64,000 nucleotides of DNA from Vallitalea maricola (GCF_036985595.1 NZ_BTPU01000004.1:1-64000); one strand, 5' to 3'; counted from the stretch's first letter, positions 8,355 through 17,483 are shown. A program made the numbers and translations. The notes: generated by a model from the letters alone, not told the origin.

Positions 8355-9908
8355 ATGATGGAAAGTAAAATAAATCTTAACATGGAGTTAGTAGATGATT
8401 GCAGAAACGCAGCAAGAAACATTGCTACGGAAACACAGGAATTCATTGAAAGACATACAACTGTTTCTGTAGAAAGAACTGTATGTAGATTGTTAGGTAT
8501 TGATGGTGTCAATGATTATATGGTTCCACTTCCTAATGTTGTAGTTGATAATATTAAAAAGGGAGAAGGATTATCCAGTGGTGCGGCTGTTTACATAGGT
8601 AATGCTATGCTCAAGTATTCTATGACACCACAAATGGTGGCAGAAAAAGTAGCAAATGAGGAACTTGATTTGCCCAAGATTCCAATGGGGGATATATTTG
8701 ATATAAAATTAGAACTTGATAAGACGGCAAAAGAAACAGTAGCCAAGATAAGAAAGAATAGTAGTAGACGTGAAAAGCTACTAGAAGATTTTGGAGACAA
8801 GACAGAACCTTATCTATATGTCATAGTTGCTACAGGTAATATATATGAAGATATAACTCAAGCTGTAGCAGCAGCTAAGCAGGGAGCAGATATCATTGCT
8901 GTCATAAGAACAACAGGGCAGAGTCTTCTTGATTATGTTCCATATGGAATAACTACAGAAGGATTTGGAGGTACTTATGCTACACAAGAAAACTTTCGCT
9001 TAATGAGAGAGGCTCTAGATGAGGTTTCTATAGAACTAGGGAGATATATAAGATTATGTAATTATTGTTCAGGATTATGTATGCCTGAAATAGCGGCAAT
9101 GGGAGCTATTGAAAGATTGGATGTAATGCTCAATGATGCCTTGTATGGAATACTTTTCAGGGATATCAATATGCAGAGAACAATGATAGACCAGCACTTT
9201 TCCAGAATCATAAATGGTTTTGCAGGTGTAATTATCAATACTGGTGAAGATAATTATTTAACTACTTCGGATGCAGTTGAAGAAGCACATACTGTTCTGG
9301 CTTCACAATTCATCAATGAGCAATTTGCTTTGCTTGCAGGGTTAAAAGAAGAATTAATGGGACTTGGTCATGCATTTGAAATGAATCCAGAATTGAAGGA
9401 TGGTTTTTTGATGGAACTTGCTCAAGCCCAAATGGCAAGAGAGATTTTCCCAAAAGCTCCGTTGAAATATATGCCTCCAACAAAATTCATGACAGGTAAT
9501 ATTTTCAAAGGGCATGTTCAGAATACATTGTTTAATATGGTTTCAATTCTAACCAATCAAAAGATACATTTATTAGGTATGCTTACAGAAGCCATACATA
9601 CGCCTTTTATGGCAGATAGAGCCTTATCAATAGAAAATGCCAGGTATATCTTTAACAACATGCATTCTCTTGGAGAGGAGATAACTTATAAAAAAGATGG
9701 CATTATTCAAAATAGAGCAAAAGAAGTTCTTGCAAAAACTAATGATCTGTTAGTTGAAATAGAAAAAGAAGGACTTTTCAAGACTCTTGAAAAAGGCATA
9801 TTTGCTGGAGTTAAGAGACCTATAGATGGTGGTAAAGGATTAGATGGAGTAATAATGAAGGATAGAGAATATTATAATCCTTTCATTGAATTGATGTTAG
9901 ATAAATAG
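8355..9908 (+). CDS. kamD: beta-L-lysine 5,6-aminomutase alpha subunit
   Basis: Large subunit of the adenosylcobalamin- and PLP-dependent mutase that moves the terminal amino group of beta-lysine from C6 to C5. The roughly 517-aa length matches the family. The protein is an alpha-type TIM barrel with the conserved VPLPNVVVDNIKKG segment near residue 50 and the RTTGQSLLDYVPYGIT segment near 185, typical of KamD. ATG 8355 is chosen because GAGAAGG lies 9 bases upstream; TTG 8346 and ATG 8358 are alternatives. The beta subunit starts 15 bp later. Confidence 0.95.
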   Translation: MMESKINLNMELVDDCRNAARNIATETQEFIERHTTVSVERTVCRLLGIDGVNDYMVPLPNVVVDNIKKGEGLSSGAAVYIGNAMLKYSMTPQMVAEKVANEELDLPKIPMGDIFDIKLELDKTAKETVAKIRKNSSRREKLLEDFGDKTEPYLYVIVATGNIYEDITQAVAAAKQGADIIAVIRTTGQSLLDYVPYGITTEGFGGTYATQENFRLMREALDEVSIELGRYIRLCNYCSGLCMPEIAAMGAIERLDVMLNDALYGILFRDINMQRTMIDQHFSRIINGFAGVIINTGEDNYLTTSDAVEEAHTVLASQFINEQFALLAGLKEELMGLGHAFEMNPELKDGFLMELAQAQMAREIFPKAPLKYMPPTKFMTGNIFKGHVQNTLFNMVSILTNQKIHLLGMLTEAIHTPFMADRALSIENARYIFNNMHSLGEEITYKKDGIIQNRAKEVLAKTNDLLVEIEKEGLFKTLEKGIFAGVKRPIDGGKGLDGVIMKDREYYNPFIELMLDK

Positions 9909-9923
9909 ATAGGAGGGGTATGT

Positions 9924-10706
9924 ATGAGTGGTGGTTTATATTCTATGGAGAAAAGGGATTATGATACAACCCTTGATCTATGTAAGTTAGCTCCTTATGG
10001 AGATACAATGAATGATGGTAAGGTACAGTTAAGTTTTACATTACCAGTTGTTGATGATGAAAATGGAATGGAAGCAGCTAAGATTCTGGCTAAGAAAATG
10101 GGTATTACCGAGCCTTCAGTGGTTTGCCATAATGCTTTAGATAAAGAATTTACTTTTTATGTAGTATATGGTGGTGTAAGTCATAGAGTAGATTATACAA
10201 AAATTCATGTTGAGCGCATTGAAGTAAATACTATGGATATGAAAGAGATTAATAATTACATAAGAGAGCATATCAAAAGAAAAGTTGTAATAATTGGAGC
10301 TAGTACTGGTACAGATGCTCATACTGTAGGTATAGATGCAATTATGAATATGAAGGGTTATGCTGGGCATTATGGATTAGAGAGATATGATATGATTGAT
10401 GCGTATAATCTTGGCAGTCAAGTACCTAATGAGGAGTTTATAAAAAAGGCTATAGAGTTGAAAGCTGATGTTCTTTTGGTTTCTCAGACAGTTACACAAA
10501 AGAATATACATATAGCTAATTTGACTAATCTTGTTGAATTACTGGAAGCTGAAGGGTTGAGAGATAAGATTATACTTGTATGTGGTGGACCAAGGATTAC
10601 CCATGAATTGGCGAAGGAGATAGGTTTTGATGCAGGATTTGGACCAGGTAAGTATGCTGATGATGTGGCTTCTTTTGTGGTAACACAGATGAAGGAGAGG
10701 AATTAA
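9924..10706 (+). CDS. kamE: beta-L-lysine 5,6-aminomutase beta subunit
   Basis: Cobalamin-binding subunit of the 5,6-aminomutase. The B12 motif DxHxxG is seen as DAHTVG at residues 131-136, so the cobalt ligand is His133. Lys144 sits at the position of the PLP-binding lysine described in the family. The remaining Rossmann part carries LLVSQTVTQ and VCGGPR. The length of 260 aa is normal and GGAGGGG precedes the ATG. It is the last gene of the operon; the next gene converges from the other strand. Confidence 0.96.
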   Translation: MSGGLYSMEKRDYDTTLDLCKLAPYGDTMNDGKVQLSFTLPVVDDENGMEAAKILAKKMGITEPSVVCHNALDKEFTFYVVYGGVSHRVDYTKIHVERIEVNTMDMKEINNYIREHIKRKVVIIGASTGTDAHTVGIDAIMNMKGYAGHYGLERYDMIDAYNLGSQVPNEEFIKKAIELKADVLLVSQTVTQKNIHIANLTNLVELLEAEGLRDKIILVCGGPRITHELAKEIGFDAGFGPGKYADDVASFVVTQMKERN

Positions 10707-10725
10707 TGTTAGTTTAAAGTAGGTC

Positions 10726-10965
10726 AGAAAAAGTGTTTTGTTCGGACTTGGGTTCTGCAAAATAGTATATGTATATGTTACGCCAGCTACTTGCTCGTCC
10801 TGAGCTCAACAAATAAAACTGGACATCGAGTCCAGTTTTATTTCTGACAGTCCAGTAGGGCTGTCAGGTTAAATGCTGGGTTCGGCTTCCTGCCTCACTA
10901 TTCCACATATACATATACTATTTTGCTCCTAGTGACCGTCAATTTAGTTACAAAACACTTTTTCT
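10726..10965. repeat. 240-bp nested palindromic element
   Basis: The arms 10726-10741 and 10950-10965 are perfect 16-bp complements. A second pair, 10757-10778 and 10905-10926, is a perfect 22-bp match. Inside lie a 14-bp hairpin (10811-10843) and a 7-bp hairpin (CTGACAG at 10844-10850 with 10861-10867). The centre is clearly richer in GC than its flanks. It fills most of the 332-bp gap between the convergent genes kamE and the UroD-like gene. It codes for nothing I can see. It may be a non-autonomous mobile element (MITE or REP-like), a structured RNA, or an elaborate terminator. Confidence 0.75.
10811..10843. terminator. Bidirectional terminator between convergent genes
   Basis: The perfect 14-bp stem 10811-10824 / 10830-10843 has a 5-nt loop. 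It carries AAATAAAA on one side and TTTTATTT on the other, so it can act on either strand. It would end the kam operon from the left and the UroD-like gene from the right. Confidence 0.65.
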
Positions 10966-11038
10966 TCTATGTGCAATTATTGATTATTTAGCATATTTAT
11001 AGTGTTCTAGTTCTATTATTATGTAGTTTAATTTAAAA

Positions 11039-12109
11039 TTATATTGGTTTGAAGTTTTTACACGCTTCTACGTAAGCTAGTATATTTTCCCAGGGTACTT
11101 CGGGTTCTAATAAATGGGTTGGAGCACATATTAATCCTCCTTTTTTACCGGCTAGAGTTAGATTTTTGGTTACTTCTTCTTTGATTTCGGATGGTGTTCC
11201 GAATGGCATAGTGGTTTGAGTACCTATGGTTCCGTAGAAAGAGATTTTATCGTTGTATTTCTTGTGGATTTCATCAAAAGTCATACATTCTGGTTGAACT
11301 GGGTTAAGTACATCTACACCTACGTCAATAAGGTGTGGTATGAATGGTGTGATGAAACCGCAGCTGTGATAGAAGATTATTATATCAGGATTAATCTCTC
11401 TAACAGTATCTATAATCTTTTTTAATCTAGGTTTTAACCAAGTTACATACATATCTTCACTGAGCATTATGCTGTTTTGCATTCCTACATCGTCTCCGAA
11501 GAAGAGCATATCTGCACCTGCTTTGACGAATGATACTGCTCTTATAATAGATAATTTAGTAACGCGGTTAAGGATAAATGCTGCTTTTTCAGGATCGGCA
11601 ATCATATCCATCATTAGTTGTTCCATACTTCGCATATACCATGATAGTTCCCAAACTGTACATTGCATGTTACCCATAGCTGCTAAGCCTTTTGCGTGAT
11701 ATTCATCGCATTGTGCTTTTTGATGTGCATGTTCAGCATTAGCGAAGTCAGGAAATGGATATGCTTCAAGTTCTTCCATGGTTGTCAAGTCTTTCATGGG
11801 ATGACGCATATATGTCATATGCATAGCTGCTTCGCTACCTGGTTCATGAGCAACTCCCCATTCATCAATATAAGTCCCTTCTTTTAGTTGAAAGTTATAG
11901 TAAGAGCGGTATTTTTCAGTATCATGATTAATCAGTTTTCTGTCTTCGATACAACGCCAAGGCATATCAAAGTATTCTTGGTAAGATATATCAGATTTCG
12001 TTTTCTCTTTATATTTTTCTATCAAGGATGGACATAAGTCGAAAAAGACAGGAGCCTCTTCATAGCCTTGTCTTTTGATTAATGAGATTAAATTATCTTT
12101 TTTTGTCAT
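11039..12109 (-). CDS. Uroporphyrinogen decarboxylase-like cobamide methyltransferase family protein
   Basis: A 356-aa protein of the URO-D superfamily. A HSCG motif near residue 250 and a later cysteine in GGLICAPTH resemble the His-x-Cys...Cys zinc site of MtaA-type methylcobamide:thiol methyltransferases, so methyl transfer is more likely than heme synthesis. No heme genes or corrinoid protein lie nearby, so the substrate is unknown. AAGGAGG precedes the ATG on the minus strand. It is divergent from the AraC-type regulator at 12229, its likely controller. Confidence 0.7.
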   Translation of the reverse strand: MTKKDNLISLIKRQGYEEAPVFFDLCPSLIEKYKEKTKSDISYQEYFDMPWRCIEDRKLINHDTEKYRSYYNFQLKEGTYIDEWGVAHEPGSEAAMHMTYMRHPMKDLTTMEELEAYPFPDFANAEHAHQKAQCDEYHAKGLAAMGNMQCTVWELSWYMRSMEQLMMDMIADPEKAAFILNRVTKLSIIRAVSFVKAGADMLFFGDDVGMQNSIMLSEDMYVTWLKPRLKKIIDTVREINPDIIIFYHSCGFITPFIPHLIDVGVDVLNPVQPECMTFDEIHKKYNDKISFYGTIGTQTTMPFGTPSEIKEEVTKNLTLAGKKGGLICAPTHLLEPEVPWENILAYVEACKNFKPI

Positions 12110-12134
12110 TATTATACCTCCTTATATGTATAAT

Positions 12135-12219
12135 ATGGTATTATGGTTATAAGTATATATGGTATTATTGTTAGTAAGAATGATATAAATGGTACAAATA
12201 ATGTAAAAAATGGTATTGA
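12135..12219. promoter_or_regulatory. Four direct repeats between the UroD-like gene and araC-type gene
   Basis: ATGGTATTAT occurs at 12135-12144 and 12159-12168. Related copies are ATGGTACAAA at 12189-12198 and ATGGTATTGA at 12210-12219. The spacing is 24, 30 and 21 bp, roughly two to three helical turns. They fill the divergent intergenic region and are good candidates for AraC-protein binding sites. Binding is inferred, not shown. Confidence 0.5.
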
Positions 12220-12228
12220 GGTGGTGGA

Positions 12229-13062
12229 GTGAATATTCCAAAGGAACTTTTTGTGACAGATACTTGTTATTATCATATTAATCAAAAATCTATTGAAGGA
12301 ATAATATCATGTGGATTTTTAACTAAAAATGCTGAGAAGAAATTACATAACTTCATTTATTATGGGGGTTTTATTGTTCTAAGCGGCAAGGGAAAATATA
12401 TCAGTGCAGATGGATGTGAGACTGAGTTGAGGCCAGGTTATTTTGTTCAGCGAAGACCTAATGTAAAACATACAACTGTTGTAGAAGGAACTGAACCCTG
12501 GTTGGAATTTTATATTTGTATGGGTCCTTCTATATATAGAACATTAGGAGATATCGGGATTCTTAATACGGTTGAGCCTGTGTTTAAGACTAAGCCTAGT
12601 CCTATGCTTATTAATCAATGTTGTAAGTTGTTAACCAGTTTCAAGGAAGCAAAGGAAAAGGACATGAAAGAATTATTTATAAAAGTTCAAAGTTTTTTGG
12701 TATTAATCAATTCTATCAATGAACAGTTATATATATTAAATGAAGAAGAGAGATGTATTGAAATGTTGTGCGATACATTAAGTCATGGATTCCATAGGAA
12801 GATAGATATAAAAGAAGAAGCTAAGAAATACAATATGAGTTATGAAAAGCTAAGAAAACTTTTTAAGCAGAGGATAGGAGTCTCTCCCCATAAATACTTT
12901 ATAACAAAGCGTATTAATGAAGCTCAGAGTATGCTCCATGATCCTAATCTTACTATATCTGAAATAGCTGATATGTTAGGATTTTATGATTCATATTCTT
13001 TTTCAAACCAATTCAAGAAAATTGTTGGTGTGTCACCAAAGAATTTTAGAATGGGAATCTAG
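12229..13062 (+). CDS. AraC family transcriptional regulator
   Basis: A 277-aa regulator with an N-terminal cupin-like sensing domain (VLSGKGKYISADG near residue 50) and two C-terminal helix-turn-helix motifs. The second carries ISEIADMLGFYDSYSFSNQF and is followed by KKIVGVSPKNFR, typical of the family. The start is GTG 12229, with GAGGTGG just upstream. It faces the UroD-like gene across a region with four direct repeats, so it probably regulates that gene and itself. The ligand is unknown. Confidence 0.9.
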   Translation: MNIPKELFVTDTCYYHINQKSIEGIISCGFLTKNAEKKLHNFIYYGGFIVLSGKGKYISADGCETELRPGYFVQRRPNVKHTTVVEGTEPWLEFYICMGPSIYRTLGDIGILNTVEPVFKTKPSPMLINQCCKLLTSFKEAKEKDMKELFIKVQSFLVLINSINEQLYILNEEERCIEMLCDTLSHGFHRKIDIKEEAKKYNMSYEKLRKLFKQRIGVSPHKYFITKRINEAQSMLHDPNLTISEIADMLGFYDSYSFSNQFKKIVGVSPKNFRMGI

Positions 13063-13113
13063 TTAAGTTTAAATGGTAAAATATTACAAAAATATTACAT
13101 TATTAATAAAAGG

Positions 13114-13142
13114 TTGCAATTTACTAGATAATGGTATATAAT
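13114..13142 (+). promoter_or_regulatory. Strong sigma-A type promoter
   Basis: TTGCAA at 13114-13119, a 17-bp spacer and a perfect TATAAT at 13137-13142. It drives the short unit containing the 29-codon ORF at 13207. Confidence 0.7.
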
Positions 13143-13206
13143 AGTTATCGGTTAAGATATTAAAAGACGTAAAAATGTAAAAGAGAAAAAAGGAGGTTGT
13201 GTACAA

Positions 13207-13296
13207 ATGTTAAATATAATAGTAATGAACAGAAAACAAACTTCATATTGTAATAATGTTATACACGACTTAGACCTTTTAAGAATTCATAGATAG
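13207..13296 (+). CDS. 29-aa small peptide, unknown function
   Basis: The ATG at 13207 opens a 29-codon frame (MLNIIVMNRK at the N-terminus, LLRIHR at the end). It follows a consensus AGGAGG at 13191-13196 and a near-consensus promoter, and two terminator-like hairpins come after it. The peptide is mostly polar, with one cysteine and no clear membrane segment. The full promoter-SD-terminator framing suggests real expression. It could be a regulatory peptide, a translated small RNA, or the surviving 5' end of a lost gene. Confidence 0.45.
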   Translation: MLNIIVMNRKQTSYCNNVIHDLDLLRIHR

Positions 13297-13321
13297 TCAT
13301 GAATTAATTATAGATAATAAC

Positions 13322-13357
13322 AGCCATAGGTCATGTATAATGCTCTATGGTTTTTTT
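13322..13357 (+). terminator. Terminator 1 of the small-peptide unit
   Basis: CCATAG at 13324-13329 pairs with CTATGG at 13345-13350, and flanking bases extend the stem. A run of seven T residues follows. The stem is short, so it may act as an attenuator. Confidence 0.55.
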
Positions 13358-13380
13358 ATGCATAAAATAGCTTTCAAAAT

Positions 13381-13409
13381 AAGCCATAGGGTAGTACCTA
13401 TGGCTTTTT
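13381..13409 (+). terminator. Terminator 2 of the small-peptide unit
   Basis: A 10-bp perfect stem, AAGCCATAGG at 13381-13390 with 13397-13406, 6-nt loop, followed by T residues. It shares the GCCATAGG core with the preceding hairpin, as if duplicated. Confidence 0.7.
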
Positions 13410-13454
13410 CTATGTTTGTAACCTTTATAGGATTGCATATAATTCTTAGGATAA

Positions 13455-13567
13455 AGGAGGTTAAATAAATATGATGGTGATAAAATTATAACTAAAAATG
13501 TAGGCTAGAATTTTATGGGAGGATACTTATGAATAGAATAAACCGAACATTGGGATTAGATATGTAG
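13455..13567 (+). other. Two SD-led mini-ORFs (6 and 12 codons)
   Basis: AAAGGAGG near 13455 precedes ATG 13471 and a stop after six codons. GGGAGGA near 13517-13523 precedes ATG 13529 (MNRINRTLGLDM) and a stop at 13565. Two well-formed ribosome sites with almost no coding sequence suggest leader peptides for the 87-aa gene at 13636 or remnants of truncated genes. The rest of 13063-13635 holds the promoter, the 29-aa ORF and two terminators, and nothing else I recognise. Confidence 0.35.
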
Positions 13568-13635
13568 ATAAGGAACAATGTTGAAAAGTGTAGAATGAAA
13601 TTATAATAAATCTAAGAATAACAGGAGTTGATATC

Positions 13636-13899
13636 ATGAGTGACATATCAATAATACAAGATATAGATAATAGAAATAGTGCGGAATATAAGGACAGCAT
13701 CAAGGAGGGAATAAGAATGTCAGTTATAAGTATGGCAATGAATATAGGAACTTTTAAAGTAAATTTGACTGTTAATAAAAGTGACGAACTAGTTAAGAAA
13801 AAAAGTAAAAATCATCAAACCAAAAAGAGAATAAAAGAAGCCATAAGGGAAAAAAATCAAAAGTTAGATGAATATTCAATGTGTAATTTTTTGATATAA
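13636..13899 (+). CDS. Hypothetical protein, 87 aa
   Basis: AGGAGT lies upstream of the ATG. A hydrophobic stretch, SVISMAMNIGTF at about residues 30-41, follows an acidic N-terminus. A highly basic helix rich in Lys (KKKSKNHQTKKRIKEAIR) fills residues 55-72. I do not recognise a family. The basic region could bind nucleic acid or membrane lipids. It stands alone between a small-peptide unit and a two-component system and is followed by a long hairpin. Confidence 0.55.
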   Translation: MSDISIIQDIDNRNSAEYKDSIKEGIRMSVISMAMNIGTFKVNLTVNKSDELVKKKSKNHQTKKRIKEAIREKNQKLDEYSMCNFLI

Positions 13900-13931
13900 G
13901 ATAAAATACCCAATGAATATAATAAAAAATT

Positions 13932-13987
13932 AAAATAGGAACTAGAATATATAGCCTGTATGTAGGCATATATCTGGTTCCTATTTA
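13932..13987 (+). terminator. Long imperfect hairpin after the 87-aa gene
   Basis: AAATAGGAAC at 13933-13942 pairs with 13977-13986, and further pairs continue inward to GCCT/AGGC with three small bulges or mismatches (about 22 pairs). The T-run after it is weak (TTTAATT). It is probably the terminator for 13636-13899. Confidence 0.5.
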
Positions 13988-14152
13988 ATTAGAATGATAT
14001 ATTATAATAATTAGAAATATTATTTTGAAATAAAAGTTATTGTATTTTAATAACTATCGGTGCTACAATGTATAATATAAATAAATTGCTGGTAATTAGC
14101 GAAAAATGTTGATGAATTAGTAGTAAATGTTATTAAATGAAAGGATATCTGA

Positions 14153-15889
14153 ATGAATAAGATTGTGCAATACATAAAAAAAACTCTAAGGAATATAAGT
14201 CTTAATCATAAATTTTCGGTAATTATAACTGTTTCTGTATTAATATGTGTTGGGGTAACATCAATATTTTCCTTTTATATTTTTGGGAAATATAACCAAT
14301 TACTATATCATAACACATCTCATATTCTCGAAATGACTATTGTCAATATAGAAAACGATCTTAAACAAATTGAAAAAATAACAGATTCTATAATTGGTGA
14401 TAGTGTTATTCAAACCCAAATGCCCATTATTCAAACAAAAGAAATGAATATTATGTACAGCGAGTCCATCGCTAATATCAACAAAACATTGAATGAATAC
14501 TACTCAGATGAAAATATTATCTCCATGGCAATTTATACAGATAATCTACGTATCAATTGCGGTTGGAATTTCCTTGATGATAAACATGAAGTGATACAAA
14601 AGGCTATTTTAGAAGCTAAAAATGCTGGAGGTAAAACTGTATGGTTATCAAGTGGTAGAAGTGATTCAAGTGTTATATGTGCCAGAGATATAAGACAGGT
14701 GAAAAATCTTTCCTTAAATAGCATGGGAGTATTAGTTGTTCATGTTGACTTGCAAGACATTTTAGAGAAACAATTAGTATATTACCAAAAGCTTAACTAT
14801 AACCCACTTATTAGCATTGTTTCAGAAGATGAGGTATTGTACAGTAACTTAGAGATAGATTTGAAGGTTAAGAGTAAGAGCTTGGATAATACTTACAGCA
14901 TTATGAAAAACGGTAAGAGCGAGTATTTTGTTACAGAAACCCAAAATCTTTTCTTGCCATGGAAATATACAATGTATATTCCTTTTGATTCTATTGGAGG
15001 TTCAATAAAATCCCTTAGGTTAGTTATGACAGTTGTACTTGTCATTGTCATGATAGTGGCGTTTGGATTGAGTATTCAAATAGTATCTCAGATAATTAAA
15101 CATTTTGATACGCTTGTTAATAAAATGCATACATTCAAAAAAGGGAATTTTACTATTGATTGTGAGTATGACTATACCAATCGGAATGATGAATTAGGGT
15201 TTGTTCATAGAAGTTTCGACGAAATGGTTAATGATATCAGGCAATTGGTTAATGATAATTATGTGAAACAATTATTAATAAAGGATGCTCATATAAAATC
15301 TTTACAGCAACAAATCAACCCTCACTTTTTGTTTAATATATTGCAGACTGTGAATTGGATGGCTAAAGCCAATAATCAAACGGAAATATCTATTATAGTT
15401 GAATCAGTGGGGAAAATGCTGAGATTTGCATTGGATGAACAAAATAATGTTGTAGTATTAGAAAAAGAATTGGAGAATACACAAAATTATATAGTGGTTC
15501 AAAAAATAAGGTATAAAGATAGACTGGAAACTGAAGTAGAAGTTTCAGAATTCTTATATAATCAAAAAATACCCAAAATGGCATTACAGGCTATTGTAGA
15601 AAATGCTATTAATCATGCCCTTGAAAATATGCTAGAGACTTGTATTATCAAGATTACTACAGAAGATACAGGTGATTCATTTAATTTGATAGTAGAAGAC
15701 AATGGACCTGGAATTCAAGATAATATGCTGGAAAAGTTAGAAAATAAGACTGTAAAACCTTCAGGACTAGGTATTGGATTAACTAACATTCATAAACGAA
15801 TACAATTATTATTTTCAGATGACTATGGTCTTGAACTTCATAATACAGGACATGGAACGAGAGTAATAATAAAATTACCAAAAGTATAG
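14153..15889 (+). CDS. Sensor histidine kinase, YesM type
   Basis: A membrane kinase of 578 aa. The first TM helix is near residues 22-45, an extracellular sensing domain follows to about 285, and the second TM is near 288-308. A HAMP region comes next, then the His_kinase domain with QQINPHFLFN, placing the phospho-acceptor at His391. The ATPase domain carries NAINHALEN, EDNGPGIQ and GLGIGLTN. It is followed 94 bp later by its response regulator and then by a carbohydrate ABC transporter, so it likely senses the sugar or glycan that the transporter imports. Confidence 0.92.
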   Translation: MNKIVQYIKKTLRNISLNHKFSVIITVSVLICVGVTSIFSFYIFGKYNQLLYHNTSHILEMTIVNIENDLKQIEKITDSIIGDSVIQTQMPIIQTKEMNIMYSESIANINKTLNEYYSDENIISMAIYTDNLRINCGWNFLDDKHEVIQKAILEAKNAGGKTVWLSSGRSDSSVICARDIRQVKNLSLNSMGVLVVHVDLQDILEKQLVYYQKLNYNPLISIVSEDEVLYSNLEIDLKVKSKSLDNTYSIMKNGKSEYFVTETQNLFLPWKYTMYIPFDSIGGSIKSLRLVMTVVLVIVMIVAFGLSIQIVSQIIKHFDTLVNKMHTFKKGNFTIDCEYDYTNRNDELGFVHRSFDEMVNDIRQLVNDNYVKQLLIKDAHIKSLQQQINPHFLFNILQTVNWMAKANNQTEISIIVESVGKMLRFALDEQNNVVVLEKELENTQNYIVVQKIRYKDRLETEVEVSEFLYNQKIPKMALQAIVENAINHALENMLETCIIKITTEDTGDSFNLIVEDNGPGIQDNMLEKLENKTVKPSGLGIGLTNIHKRIQLLFSDDYGLELHNTGHGTRVIIKLPKV

Positions 15890-15983
15890 TTTCAAACATT
15901 AATAATACATTTTACAACTATAATAATTGAGAGATTTTCAATTATGAAATTCTTATAATTAGTAGATTACTGGGAGGATTATC

Positions 15984-17483
15984 ATGTATAAACTATTATT
16001 AGTTGATGATGAAAGTATTGTAAGAGAGAGTATAAGTAAATTGATTAATTGGGAGAAATATAATATAACTCTTATTGGAAGTTGTTCTAATGCTATTGAA
16101 GCAATAAATATAGCAAAGAAAAACAAAATAGATATTATTATTACTGATATCAAAATGCCTGTAATGAATGGTATAGAACTTATTAAGAATATAAAAGCAC
16201 TGGGTATTGATTGTGAGTTTATTATTTTATCAGGTTATAATGAATTTGAATTCGCAAAAAATGCCATGCAGGAGAACGTGAAGCATTATATTTTGAAGCC
16301 TTGTAGTGAAAAGGAGATAGAAGAAGCATTGTTGAAAACTATCTCAGATATAAATAGTAAAAGAATCATAGAAAAGAAAATGGAAGCACAACAATTTGTA
16401 CAACATATCTTTTTGCAGCAATTCATAAACCTGGTATTACAGAATAAAGAACCAGATCTAGAAATGGAACATTGGCTTAATATATTATTCTCTGATTATG
16501 ATAAATTATTTTGGGTCAGCTTCAATTGGGATGAGGATGTAAATAATCCAGAGGGTGTTTATGATAGTTTTTTAGAATTTGCTGATTCAACTTCATCTAC
16601 AGTCATTTCATCAGTAATGAAAATAAATAATACTCTAGGCTGTTTCTACTTTTCTACAAACGATGAATTACCTTACAATGAACTTACATTTTTGCAGAAA
16701 AAACTTTTCGAGCAATTAGGCAGTATGCCTATTCTTAACAAGGTCATAAAATGTTCACCTAATGAGTTATGCGGTATTATCACTAAGATATACAAAAAAT
16801 CATCATACTATCTAATAATTAATAGTGATGGTATAAGTCCATGTGATATAAAAGGAGCATATAATGATGTGGATATTGCTCATATTCAAGAGCAATTTGT
16901 GAAATACATTACACAAGGTGATAAGCAGAGTATCAACAATCATGTACAATCTTTATTCTACAAATATGATAGAAATTTTTCTGTTATGGTATGTACAAAA
17001 TTATTAATTAAATATTCATCTGCAGGGTTGCTTGATACAAAGCATTTGACAAGTGTTTTGAATCAAGTATATGCAATAAATGACACAGATGAAGTAATAG
17101 TTATTCTGAACAATATTATATGTAGCTTGATTCGTCTAGATAATAAAGATGAAAATTTTGTAGATAAAATAACTAAATATATTAATGAACACTTAGATGA
17201 TTCAAATCTTACTTTGAAGTGGTGTGCAAAGGAATTAGTTTTTCTTAATGAAGATTATATCAGTAGAGCATTCACTAAGCAGGTAGGTCAGAATTTTACA
17301 TCTTACCTTAATCATAAACGCATTGAAAGAGCTAAGATTCTTATAAGTTTAATGAGTGAAGATGAGAAGATATATAAGGTTGCGGAGAAAATAGGGTTAG
17401 GACATAATCCACAATATTTTAGTAAGATATTTAAAAAAAATACAGGATATACACCAAAGGAATACAAAGAATTGTATAATTAA
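15984..17483 (+). CDS. Response regulator, YesN type (REC plus AraC HTH)
   Basis: A 499-aa regulator. The receiver domain has LLVDDE at the start, phospho-acceptor Asp55 in TDIKMP, and the conserved lysine in YILKP near residue 105. A long middle region of unknown role follows. Two AraC-type helix-turn-helix motifs end the protein, the last with VAEKIGLGHNPQYFSKIFKK. GGGAGGA precedes the ATG. It is the partner of the kinase just upstream and probably activates the ABC transporter operon at 17851. Confidence 0.92.
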   Translation: MYKLLLVDDESIVRESISKLINWEKYNITLIGSCSNAIEAINIAKKNKIDIIITDIKMPVMNGIELIKNIKALGIDCEFIILSGYNEFEFAKNAMQENVKHYILKPCSEKEIEEALLKTISDINSKRIIEKKMEAQQFVQHIFLQQFINLVLQNKEPDLEMEHWLNILFSDYDKLFWVSFNWDEDVNNPEGVYDSFLEFADSTSSTVISSVMKINNTLGCFYFSTNDELPYNELTFLQKKLFEQLGSMPILNKVIKCSPNELCGIITKIYKKSSYYLIINSDGISPCDIKGAYNDVDIAHIQEQFVKYITQGDKQSINNHVQSLFYKYDRNFSVMVCTKLLIKYSSAGLLDTKHLTSVLNQVYAINDTDEVIVILNNIICSLIRLDNKDENFVDKITKYINEHLDDSNLTLKWCAKELVFLNEDYISRAFTKQVGQNFTSYLNHKRIERAKILISLMSEDEKIYKVAEKIGLGHNPQYFSKIFKKNTGYTPKEYKELYN

